Shown here: positions 9,754 to 19,438 of the stretch, in pieces
How positions within the stretch are numbered: the stretch's first letter is position 1
Layout of the letters: every line of letters begins with the position of its first letter
Assembly: GCA_001931905.2 (NCBI GenBank)
Contig: MSJI02000576.1
Location: 1 to 64,000, forward strand
Source: Cladosporium sp. IMV 00045
Lineage: Eukaryota; Ascomycota; Dothideomycetes; Cladosporiales; Cladosporiaceae
DNA: 64,000 nt
Direction: 5' to 3'
Made by a program: the position numbers and the translations under genes
Notes under the pieces: model-generated
The model's database searches: none
Told to the model about the DNA's origin: nothing
Seen by the model: the letters and a program-made list of their open reading frames with translations, nothing else

Positions 9754-12067
9754 CGAGTTTCACAGTCAGCTTCCGCAATCAGGCGACACAGCGGGTGGTG
9801 GCGAAGGCGGCGGGCGGCGGGTTACAGCAGCAGGCAGAGAGGCAGGCAAACGTACAAATGCGACGACGGTTCGGAGCTCGCCCCAGCGTGAGGCGCTGAG
9901 CCGCGGCGGTATGCATCGTCTCGGAATTCAGATTGAAGAGGCCGATGACCGATCGCCTTGAAATCGGGAGGGATTCTCTTCAAGCCATTGCGTCGTTTTT
10001 TGGGACTGGAATGCTGGGAAACCCCCAGCATCGTAATGGGCCGGATTCGCGTTGAAGGCCGCTAACCGGAGCTCGACGGATGGCTGCGTGGTGTGCCTGC
10101 AAAGTGGGCCATCAGTTTAACAGCAAGAATGGACCGTCATCAGTCCAGTATCGTGGGCATTATTCTGGCGAGAAATGCTCATTTCGAGGGGAATTCTCAC
10201 AATTTAATATTCCGTGTTCAGATGTTCGTTCTGAGTTGTTCGTCATAAATAACGCACCCATTCTCCCAAATCGGTCAGTTTTCCCTTTCTCGCGAGCCTC
10301 ATCTCTTGGGCACAAACTCACTGACACGTGGACGATACCCTATTTCCTCCAGTGGCATCAACGCCCAGCTCTGTTCGTTGTGCCCCAGAGAGAAAAGAAG
10401 GGCGGTCAATCCGATCGATATCTATACCTTTTACCCCCCTCCCAGCCTCGTCCTCCCACCTCCGGAGGCCGCCCGCTGATGCTTGAGAGGGGAAGCGCCT
10501 CTCGCTGCGCATAATCGCGGCCCATGCAGGGCAAAAGAAGGCAACCTCGCACACGCGTTACTACGTCCTTGGTTCGGTGGCGGCAGGTTGCCTTCTGCAG
10601 CGACCATCTGATCGTCAAGAGGCCGCCTGCTAATTCTATCACTATATTGTGGACCTATATCTAGACCTAAGAAGTATGCCTTCCTCTATCACGAGCAGCT
10701 GATAGTATCGAATCGGTTTGAGACCAGGACTATGTCCACGACTCGCCTGATCGAAGCGACCTCTTTCTGGAACAACGTTCGTCTAGTCGCTTATCTCCTC
10801 GGGCGGCCTCACAGTCCTCATGCCTTTGACATCACCAGTTCATTTGCTCATCCCTACAAACGGCAGGAACGTCGTTCTGCCTTCATCATGAGCGCCTCAC
10901 TGTTACATGTGGTAAGCCAAGATGGCTGCATCGTGGCATTTTGAGGCGACCAGCCTTCGTTTGGCAACATCGTCACGCCTTGCATCCACGTCCTCGAAAG
11001 ATGGGATCAAGTCTTTTCCTTTCAGTATAGCGCAGGCAACTTTTCGTGTATCAGCAGGATATCTGACTCGGGAGATGGCCTTCTTCGAATTGCCCTAGCC
11101 GACAGTCGTTCATCCCGTTATCTGCCTTCTCGGCGTGCTCTCCGTTAATAACAGACACAAGTACGCCTTTGTCATCTACGAGGCCACGACCAGGTAGTAC
11201 TGCCATTCATTTCGAGTGTAGTGCCCGTTCGTCTAGGTGACGCTTTCGTTTGTGAGAGTCCTGAGGACGAGAAAGAATTTTCTTGCGCACTTAACGCGGA
11301 TACACTGGAGTCATGTTTATATAATTAGATGTTTAACTAGACAGACTTGTTCACCGGTCTGAAGCACGCGGCAAATGGGATGAAAGTGTAGTTGCCGAAG
11401 CGTTGTAAGCAAGAACCCTACCAACATGTGATGATGGACGCCGTAATTGGATCCATCAAGCCACAAGGCAAACCCCTCGAGAATGTTGCGCGAATGGGAT
11501 CTCATTCCTCATTGCAGACGCCTGCATGATGGCTTCATTCGCTTATTACTGTATGTTGTGATCTTTAGCCTGATGCTGCTAGGCGATCTCAAGGGACGCT
11601 GCGCAGAGATAGAGATCGAGATCATTGGCCATCGAGGCTGTGTACCACCTTGATGTAGGCGAGTGCCTTTGTCGAGCTGATCCTGCATACTGTATCGCGG
11701 GGTGGTGCAAGGAGGCATGTGATACAGTGCCGAGATCAGTGCAATTGCGGAGATGGTGCATCTTCCATACGATCTGTGTCACATTGGCTGATCTGACCAA
11801 AAGTTGCGCATATCGAGGCAATAACACGTGCGCAGCTCTTGACCGGGTCGAAAGAAAGGATGCACGAGATAGATCAGAAGAAGCGCGAAACAGGCGCCTG
11901 GGAGGCCCAGTAGGCAAGGAGGCAAGCTCGCTCTCCGGCCAGTTGTGAAGCGTGAATCTCTCGCAACTCCGCGCTAGCATCTGGAAAGCTCGCACGACCC
12001 TCTCCTAGCCAGACACAACTTCCAACACCGAAGCACTTGTTGGCGTCAATATGCGCCGAGGTATGCT
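9754..12067. other. long intergenic region (2.3 kb), divergent promoters
   Basis: Lies between the divergent Est1-type and FHIP-like genes. All open frames are under 145 codons with skewed composition and no recognisable domain. A perfect 12-bp inverted repeat lies at 10536-10547/10585-10596. I see no tRNA. Long regulatory leaders or a non-coding transcript are possible but not shown by the sequence. Confidence 0.4.
10536..10596. repeat. inverted repeat, 12-bp arms
   Basis: AGAAGGCAACCT at 10536-10547 is the exact reverse complement of AGGTTGCCTTCT at 10585-10596, with a 37-bp spacer. It lies in the middle of a divergent promoter region. It could be a paired transcription-factor site or an RNA hairpin; the function is unknown. 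Confidence 0.5.
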
Positions 12068-12089
12068 ATGGACTTCTGGTCACGGCTGA
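12051..12089 (+). promoter_or_regulatory. uORF overlapping the FHIP-like start codon
   Basis: An ATG 17 bases upstream of the main ATG opens a 12-codon frame (MRRGMLWTSGHG) that ends inside the main coding sequence in another frame. Ribosomes that start here would miss the main start, so it may lower translation. Confidence 0.45.
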
Positions 12090-14704
12090 TAGGAGGCTCC
12101 TACGCTCCCAAGAAGACTCCCGCACAACACGTCCACGACCCTCGTGCCCGCCTAGCTCGCTTTAAGAAGGCGTACGCAGCCGTCCAGCAACTATGCAATC
12201 GCCCACGGAACCTGGCCAAAGAGGCCGCCACGCTTGAAGACCTCAAGAAACTGTTCGATCGACTTTCGCAGCTCATTCGCGAAGAGACGAGGGCACCGGC
12301 GCCGCATTTGTGCCTGCAGTATGCCGCTTCCAATCAGATCTACGTGACCGTCACCAGGGCGGCGATTGTTGGTCACCATGAAGGCGTGGTGCACGCGACG
12401 ATCAACCTACTGGCAACATTGGTGGACAGTGAAGAGGAGGACTTCTTGTCGAGCCAGCCTTTTGCTAAAAGCTTGATGCGGTTGGTGACAAGAGTGGTGG
12501 ACACTGGACACATTCTCCTTGAGCTGGACACGGAGACAGCGATACTGGAGCTACTGTTCACAGTCGCCGCGAAGATCCGCTTGCAGCCAGGTATCCTGCC
12601 TGTGTGGTTTGCGTCTTCATCAAAGCCAGAACTGGACTATCCCAAGGTCAGGGAGCAGAAGGGGTTTGTTGGCGTCAGTCAAAAGGACGACTTCCCCTTG
12701 TGCTATCTCCTGATCGACCGAGTGCACCATGATGGACGAATTGGAGACTTCGCAAGAACTGGCTTGTTATACATCTTCGAGGCAACAGGACGATCAAAAG
12801 ACCTCGAAGAATGGGTTGTATCCAGTGATCTTCCTACATTGATGGCCTCAGGGTTGGGAGCATTGTACAGCCAGCTCAGTCGAGAGCTAAGCATTCTCCA
12901 CCCTGATGCAACGCTACCTGCTGTACTTGCTATGAGCGATTACAGCACAACGCATGCGCGAGCTACGGCAGAATCTGCGTTCTCCGATCGACACAAATCT
13001 CACATGGCAACATTCCTCTCATATCTGGCTTTCTGGCAAGACGTGCTCGACCATTGCCGGAGTGGAGACGTCAAGCAGACTTTACTGGATCACTTCCAGA
13101 TTCTTTTCCTACAACAGCTTCTGTATCCGTCTATCCTGCAGTCGAGTGATACGGATGCTGGCAGCTCAGTTGCAGTGTTGACGTACGTGACTACCATTCT
13201 CGCTGCACTGGATTATCCAGATCTGATCCACAACATCCTGGCGTACCTTCTGGCTATCCGAGATGCACCGACGCCTGCAGATATGGAACTCAAGGCTGAG
13301 CGAAGATCGAGCGAGCCTCCACGTTCGCCCAATGCAAACAAACGCAGACAAAGTCTGATGCTACTTGCAGCCACGAAGGATCCCGAGGATGCCGTCGAGC
13401 CAACACTTTTCAACCTTGTCGATCTGATTTCAAACAGCTTGCGTTCGAACAACGGCTCGACCGTATACGCCGCGCTCAGCCTGACATCTACCATCATCAA
13501 CCGTCAGAAGAAGTACGCCTTCGGCACACTCCTGAAAGTCCACAAGGTATCGACACATGATAGCCTGCGAACGGTCGGCGCGCAGGAGCAGGGAATCGAA
13601 AAGTACAGTGATTTGGCCTTGTCGATTCATGAACTTGGCATCGACGAGGCATACGTTGGCCTCGCAGAGGATGTTCGCCTTGCTATTGAGGCTCAGGCGT
13701 TCCCTGTGCAGTCGCCTGGTCAGGAGACTACGCAAAGGCGGGACACTGTCAACGTGTACTCACTGCACAAGGAAGATAGCTTCATGCGCCTGATCACGAC
13801 GTTACTGAGCACGTTTCTCACCAATAGCGTGGATGTCAACTTAGCGCTGACGCAAGTACTCATCTCGATTGCTGCCTGCATCGAAATTCGCCTCGACGAC
13901 TGGTTTGCACTGGATGGTCATTCATCTTCTGACGGCGCTGCCTCCGAAATTTCAAAGCCGTCGTGGCAGTCCTACATGGACGAGGAAGACGATACCACGC
14001 TGTCAGCCTTGGCGAAGGCGTCGCACCATCCCAGCTGGTCGGACGAGCGAGCACCTGTCATCTACACAGTCCTCCGATCTCTCGCACAGGAGGTAGAGCG
14101 CGTGCGAGAATCGACACCAAACCTCGACCAGCTCATCTCGGGTCGCAAGAACATGCTACAAGCCGCCGATCTGGAAGCTCCACTACCCGAACCTCACTCG
14201 CTGTCCGGCAGCCCGATGCCCACGCACTTACACCCGGTGGCATCCTCCAAACCACAGCAGCGCGGACACAGTAGAGGGTCAAGTACATCATCTGCAGTCA
14301 GAAGGCAGCACAAGGCAACCGACGCCCCGTCAGTTGACCAGGCGGCCGAGGCCGGAGCATCACCTGACGGCGGTGAGCGGCCCGCTGCTGGTACCGCTGA
14401 CAACAACGACGGCGTACAATCCCCAAAGGCCGCGTCACAGTCCCCCACGCCCGCGCCACCGCGCTCCATCTTCCAACCCCCACCGCCAGAGACGCCTTCG
14501 ACGACTGATGTGCTGATGCAGAAAATCAGCTTCGAAGGCGGCGGAGGCGGTGAAGGCCAGTCTGAAGACGGCGCGCGCACGGCAAGCCTGAACCACATCC
14601 TCACCAACATCGTTGTCCTGCAGGAATTCGTGCTGGAGCTCGTCGCCGTCTTGCAAGTCCGCGCTGCTGTCTTGGGCGAGCGGGAATTGCGGTTTGCTGC
14701 GTAG
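12068..14704 (+). CDS. FHIP/RAI16-like protein (FTS-Hook-FHIP complex subunit)
   Basis: 878-aa intronless protein starting MDFWSRLIGG, with the N-terminal RAI16/FHIP helical-repeat architecture through about residue 640. In Aspergillus, FhipA with FtsA and HookA connects early endosomes to dynein for long-distance transport in hyphae, and this is the likely role. Characteristic stretches are the FHIP N-terminus with PAQHVHDPRARLARFKKAY, the helical blocks around residues 80-480, and the near-terminal LNHILTNIVVLQEFVLELVAVLQVRA, typical of the family's C-terminal helix. Residues about 690-825 are Pro/Ser/Gly-rich and disordered. Length fits the fungal members. The ATG at 12068 is the first in the frame. 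An overlapping uORF precedes it. Confidence 0.85.
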   Translation: MDFWSRLIGGSYAPKKTPAQHVHDPRARLARFKKAYAAVQQLCNRPRNLAKEAATLEDLKKLFDRLSQLIREETRAPAPHLCLQYAASNQIYVTVTRAAIVGHHEGVVHATINLLATLVDSEEEDFLSSQPFAKSLMRLVTRVVDTGHILLELDTETAILELLFTVAAKIRLQPGILPVWFASSSKPELDYPKVREQKGFVGVSQKDDFPLCYLLIDRVHHDGRIGDFARTGLLYIFEATGRSKDLEEWVVSSDLPTLMASGLGALYSQLSRELSILHPDATLPAVLAMSDYSTTHARATAESAFSDRHKSHMATFLSYLAFWQDVLDHCRSGDVKQTLLDHFQILFLQQLLYPSILQSSDTDAGSSVAVLTYVTTILAALDYPDLIHNILAYLLAIRDAPTPADMELKAERRSSEPPRSPNANKRRQSLMLLAATKDPEDAVEPTLFNLVDLISNSLRSNNGSTVYAALSLTSTIINRQKKYAFGTLLKVHKVSTHDSLRTVGAQEQGIEKYSDLALSIHELGIDEAYVGLAEDVRLAIEAQAFPVQSPGQETTQRRDTVNVYSLHKEDSFMRLITTLLSTFLTNSVDVNLALTQVLISIAACIEIRLDDWFALDGHSSSDGAASEISKPSWQSYMDEEDDTTLSALAKASHHPSWSDERAPVIYTVLRSLAQEVERVRESTPNLDQLISGRKNMLQAADLEAPLPEPHSLSGSPMPTHLHPVASSKPQQRGHSRGSSTSSAVRRQHKATDAPSVDQAAEAGASPDGGERPAAGTADNNDGVQSPKAASQSPTPAPPRSIFQPPPPETPSTTDVLMQKISFEGGGGGEGQSEDGARTASLNHILTNIVVLQEFVLELVAVLQVRAAVLGERELRFAA

Positions 14705-15989
14705 ACTTTCTTTACTTGAGTTCCCCATGGGCAGAGTAGTGGGGCGGGGGCGGATGACGATAGTAAAGTGTGATTCGGTAGATATACTGCTGCTTGTATG
14801 AAGATACCCATAGACAAGAAATAAACTTGGAGTTTTCCCCTCTTTACGGTTTGGAAAGCTTAACAGAGAGGTGGGAGTGACGAGGCCGTGTTGCACGCGT
14901 GGCCTGGTGGCTTTGAGGAGGTATTTCCTGGAGGCCTGGGAGCTGGAGCTTTTTCCGCGGTTCGTGGTGTATTCGTAGCACTTGGTGTGATACGAGGTAG
15001 CCAGTCAGCTATCTTGTGTTTGTTCGGCACTGCTTGTGTGACTTTTGTCTGGATTTGTTCTTTGGTGCTCGATTCCATCATTCGTACGGTGAATTTCACG
15101 GCTATAGGCTCAATGTGATAGACGTTGGGACCCACTTTTTGGCTAAATGCTTAAAGCGACCATCGATCAAATGAATCTATTTGGCCGCGTCGTATTATTC
15201 CTGTCGCCAAAGTCAACAAACGAATGAGCAACAATTCGAAGACACGAGCGTCCGTGTGGAGATTTCGCGGATCCTTGCAGAGACTCCTGTGGCTTGCCCT
15301 CGTCTCGTCGTATAGAATGCCAATGAAAGACCCTTGACCGAGGCACGTGTGGGGCTTTAACACCTTTTGGCTTTCTGGGCCCTTAGACCCCTGCTTGGTT
15401 GACCATGAGCGATTAACACGAGAGATAAAAAATCCCCCGAATAGCATTTGTCTTAATTCCAATTAAGCACGGCCGCTACGAGGCTAGCTTGCGGCTTTAA
15501 TGATGCTTGAATTGCGGACCTTTGACCTTTGACTATCGAAAGGATCCATGTGCCCTGACGAACGCTGGGCCTTGCGTGATCGCTTGCGTCTAGCACGACC
15601 TCTGCCAGGGCCTCGATTCGAGGGAGAGCTCCCTTGTTGCGTGATGCTGCAGTCCTGCACCACCTGGGTTGTTTATTATTACGCGCCGCTTGCTTGCTTG
15701 CTGCGCCGCCGCCAACCAACTTTTTCTCGTCAAATGTACCTCCAACAGCCGCAGCACGTGGATGCTGTATTTACTGCTCCTCTCACTAAAGCAACGAGTC
15801 CACCAGGCTCCCTTTGCCTCTCCTCTTCCCTCTCATGCCCATCTTTCACTTTTTCTCACATGGCGCCTTGATGCTGTCGCTGCGTTCTGCTGTGTTCGTT
15901 CCTTGACATACATCCCTTGCGCCTAATATTTGCTGTCATACCTGCCAACAAGCGCTTTCGCTCCACAATACCCACCTTCATGGCCTACG
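14705..15989. other. intergenic
   Basis: 1.3 kb between two genes on the plus strand. It contains the FHIP-like 3' UTR and the promoter of the glycosyltransferase gene, which has pyrimidine-rich stretches near 15780-15850. No supported gene. Confidence 0.4.
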
Positions 15990-16006
15990 ATGGCCTCGAC
16001 GCGTGA
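15980..16006 (+). promoter_or_regulatory. uORF overlapping the glycosyltransferase start codon
   Basis: An ATG ten bases before the main ATG (15990) opens an 8-codon frame (MAYDGLDA) that ends at 16006, inside the main coding sequence in a different frame. Both ATGs are followed by GCC, so leaky scanning would be needed for main-frame translation. Confidence 0.45.
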
Positions 16007-17693
16007 CCTCGAGGAGCGCCAGCTCCTACACCGTGTATCCTCTGACGTCAGCAGCGAACAAGGTGACGGCGAGGTCGTCTCCTCCGAGTATGAGCTAGGA
16101 AAGGCAGAAGGTAGCAAGACTTCACGACTATCACGACTTTCACGGATATGGACTCGATCTTGGAACACACGAGGGCGAACACGACGACGTGGCGGGTCCA
16201 GGTCGCCACTTGCACCTTTCCTACTCCCGATCGTCCGGCGACGACGATCGATCTTATTATGTGCGGTGCAAGCGGTGGCTTTACTATCATACCTTTTAAT
16301 CAGCCTCATCATCCTTTGCGGCATCTTCTTCCCTTCATACACCCACCCTCCGCAGAGATATACGGAATTGCGTCAACGGAGCGAACAGAACGAGACGCAG
16401 GGACGAGGCAACATCCATAACGAAAAGGTCTTCATCGCGGCCAGCATCTACGATCGCGAAGGTCGACTTTTGAACGGAGAATGGGGCGAGAGACTACGCA
16501 GGTTGATTGATATCTTGGGGCCGGACAACGTCTTCCTCAGCATCTACGAGAACGACGCCGATGACAAGGCTCAGCTCGCCATGGAATCGTACGCGCAGAC
16601 CATAGAATGCAGCAAGTCGATCGTCCACGAACATCTCGACCTTGCTCCTTTACCTCACGTCATCACACCCAGTGGTGCCTCTCGACTCAAGCGCATCGCT
16701 TTCCTGGCCGAAGTACGGAATCGAGCATTACGACCTTTGGATGATCCAAACTCCCCCGCGCACAACACGCGCTTCGACAAAGTGCTCTACGTTAACGACA
16801 TCTACTTCGACCCGATCGATGCTGCAAACCTGCTCTTCTCCACCAACATCAACGAGCTTTCCGGAAAGACAGACTACCGCGCCGCATGTGCCGTCGACTT
16901 CATCATGCCGTTCAAATTCTACGACACCTTCGCCACCAGAGACACGGAAGGCTACCAAATGGGCGTGCCCTTCTTCCCCTGGTTCACTTCTGCGGGCAAC
17001 GGCACGAGTCGCCGCGACGTCTTGAGCCAGACCGACGCCGTCCGAGTCAAGAGCTGCTGGGGCGGCATGGTAGCTTTCGAAGCGAAATGGTTCCAACCTC
17101 GAATGCACTCTTCAAATCATCCCAAAAACAACAACCCCCTCCCCTCCAACGCCACAACCACCCCCCTCCGCTTCCGCGCCGAACCAGACACCTACTGGGA
17201 CTCGTCCGAATGCTGCCTCATCCACGCCGACCTGGCCTCCCTGTCCTCCTCCCAAACTCCCTCTCACCAACCCCACTCCGATCCAGCAATCTACATGAAC
17301 CCCTACATCCGCGTCGCCTACTCCCCCCTCACCCTACACTGGCTCGCTTTCACCCGCCGCTTCGAGCGCCTCTACCCGCCCGTCCAGCAGGTGATCAACG
17401 CCCTCTCGTCGCGCCCCGGTTTCAATCCACGTCGCACACAGCGTGCCGGGGATCATGTCATCGATAAAGTCTGGGTTTGGGATGAGAGGAGCGAGGGAGT
17501 GCTCGCTTCGTTGCGGAATGAGGATGTCCCTTTGCGGGACTTGGAAGAGGCGAAAGGGGCGTTGAATGGGAGTTGGCAGCGTGTTGTGAGGACGGCGACG
17601 GCGGGGCAGTTTTGTGGCGTTAGAGGGTTGTTGTATATTAATGAGAAAGCGGCGGTGGGGGAGAGTAGTTGGGCGGCGGAGGATGTTCCTTAG
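15990..17693 (+). CDS. CAP59/CMT1-type alpha-1,3-mannosyltransferase-like protein
   Basis: 567-aa type II membrane protein. The cytoplasmic N-terminus is Arg-rich, followed by one transmembrane helix at about residues 87-114, then a lumenal domain. That domain matches the cryptococcal mannosyltransferase (CMT1/CAP59) family: VFIAASIYDREGRLLNGEWGERL, FLSIYENDADD, SRLKRIAFLAEVRNRAL, and KVLYVNDIYFDPIDAANLL with an Asn-Asp metal-type motif, then CAVDF and VKSCWGGMVAFEAKWF. In ascomycetes these Golgi enzymes are thought to act on cell-wall or secreted glycans; the acceptor here is unknown. The frame is open upstream to 15930, but only from a non-ATG codon. Intronless. One run of Asn/Pro/Ser (around residue 378) is a lineage-specific loop. 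Confidence 0.85.
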   Translation: MASTRDLEERQLLHRVSSDVSSEQGDGEVVSSEYELGKAEGSKTSRLSRLSRIWTRSWNTRGRTRRRGGSRSPLAPFLLPIVRRRRSILLCAVQAVALLSYLLISLIILCGIFFPSYTHPPQRYTELRQRSEQNETQGRGNIHNEKVFIAASIYDREGRLLNGEWGERLRRLIDILGPDNVFLSIYENDADDKAQLAMESYAQTIECSKSIVHEHLDLAPLPHVITPSGASRLKRIAFLAEVRNRALRPLDDPNSPAHNTRFDKVLYVNDIYFDPIDAANLLFSTNINELSGKTDYRAACAVDFIMPFKFYDTFATRDTEGYQMGVPFFPWFTSAGNGTSRRDVLSQTDAVRVKSCWGGMVAFEAKWFQPRMHSSNHPKNNNPLPSNATTTPLRFRAEPDTYWDSSECCLIHADLASLSSSQTPSHQPHSDPAIYMNPYIRVAYSPLTLHWLAFTRRFERLYPPVQQVINALSSRPGFNPRRTQRAGDHVIDKVWVWDERSEGVLASLRNEDVPLRDLEEAKGALNGSWQRVVRTATAGQFCGVRGLLYINEKAAVGESSWAAEDVP

Positions 17694-19438
17694 TTCTTGC
17701 GTTATTGGAAAGATGCAGGGTCGGTTTCTGGAGCGTTGGCGTTTAACGGAGGAAGGTCTAGTTGGTTACAAAGAGCATATTCGCCGATCGTGCATACGAT
17801 AAGTTGGCGTTAGTGAAGAATGGGAATGAGTATTGAGAATGGCTCGCGAGACCAACAAAAACGGGAGACGGGACGCGAGTGTTCCTGTGTTGAAACAAAT
17901 TATACCTTTTAGTCGAGGAACACAAAAACGAAAGACACTTTTGGGTACATTACCTTTCACCAAGGAGCACCCCCTCGTGGCACATCATTTCCAATCCGTC
18001 ACAAGGACGCTCTTGCCAGAAGCAAAAGCACCTAGTTGCCCGTCTCCCTCCTCCCTGTAAGCTCAGGACAACAAAAAAAAAGGCACATTTCTCAATACCC
18101 ATTCAAAGGGACAAAGGAGATGCAGACAAAAAAGTAAAAGAAACAGACTGTGGTCAATACGAGGGTCGAACTCGCGACCTTGGCGTTATTAGCACCACGC
18201 TCTAAACCAACTGAGCTAATCGACCTGTTCGTCTGAGAGGAGATAGGTCAGCCAATCCATATAGCTGTTGAAATTGGGACAGAGCGGCCTGCCAACTGAG
18301 GCATGGCATATAAGAATGTGAATGCGGTGGGTTGGATTGGATTGATTGCTTAGCTCGCTCTGCTCGTTACACGCAAGCTACTTGTAATACACAACAAGAT
18401 TTGGGTGAAAGGAGAACACACAATCTTCAGTCCAAATTCGACAAAACACTGACTACCCCTACCAAGGTATTCTAGGTAGAACGTTCTCCTCGCCTTGCCC
18501 ATTCTCCATCCTCCTATTGTTTCCACTTCCCTTTCTCCTTCACGTTCCCGATCCCATCATCAGGTAGGTAAAGTGAGGTGGCTCGATCAAAGATTCCTCC
18601 AGGAATATCAATCAATCCATCAATCAATCAATCAAGCCCAACCCAGCTCCCCATCCGTCGCAGAGAAAAATGCAAGGCAAAACAAAAGTCCCACTCATCC
18701 CCAGCCGGGCTCGCTGCAGCGGCTCAAGCTCTCGAGCCATGCACTATGCAAGAGGCACCAGGCCAGACAAACGAATCCTCCAAATCAAACAAGACACCAA
18801 CCAACCATCCTCCCCTCGCGTTCCTTTTCCCTTTTCCCTTCGGTTCAATGCTCAACCCAGAACAAGGCACCAAAGCAACGAAGAGGCAAAAAGCAGAATG
18901 CCCAAAAGCAAAAAGCCAAAGCACCTCCGATTTTCTCTCCAATGTCATTTGTCATCCGGCGAGACGGTTGTCTCAGGTCTGTCTGCCTGTTTGTTGCGTT
19001 CGTTCGTGTCTCCGTGTCTCTGTTCCCTCCTCCCTTCCCGTATCCTTCCCACCCTGTTGGAATTCTTCTTGTACCGATATCTCGTCTTCGTCTCATCTCG
19101 CCTTTCGCCGTCGAGAACGTCAGACATATCAGATAATTTCAAAGGGTAGGTCAAAGCGCAGCTTTCGCCATACTCAAAGTCCTGAATGTTTGCGAGTCGT
19201 CGGGCTTAGTTTCTTCTTCCCACCCGTGATATCTCGGACATTGTGCTTTCTTTCCTTCTCAATTCGGTGGGTTGGACTCAGTCTCGTAAGATGTCCTCGT
19301 GCAGTGCCTTGCGCGTCAATAATCGCAGTGATGCACTGCCCGTTTCCTCCCAAGCAAATCCACATTCCTCGGCAGACCGACTCGTTATGGTATAATATCC
19401 TGGCCCTAAAAGAGCCTTTGAACAAAAACGCACCAATC
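17694..19438. other. intergenic region with tRNA-Ile
   Basis: 1.7 kb between convergent genes. It holds tRNA-Ile (18151-18225) and an ATCA-rich simple repeat (about 18605-18637). A long plus-strand frame (18578-20167) crosses the end of the CDC4-like gene in antisense. It starts at a GTG and is Arg/Ser/Pro-biased, so I regard it as a shadow. Confidence 0.5.
18151..18225 (-). tRNA. tRNA-Ile (anticodon AAT)
   Basis: Complete cloverleaf on the minus strand: acceptor GGTCGAT/ATTGACC, A box TTAGCTCAGTTGG, anticodon stem and loop GTGGTGCTAATAACGCC with anticodon AAT, and T arm GCGAGTTCGACCCTCGT. Discriminator A. No intron. A T-rich Pol III terminator (T6 on the minus strand) lies about 15 bases downstream. 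Confidence 0.97.
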
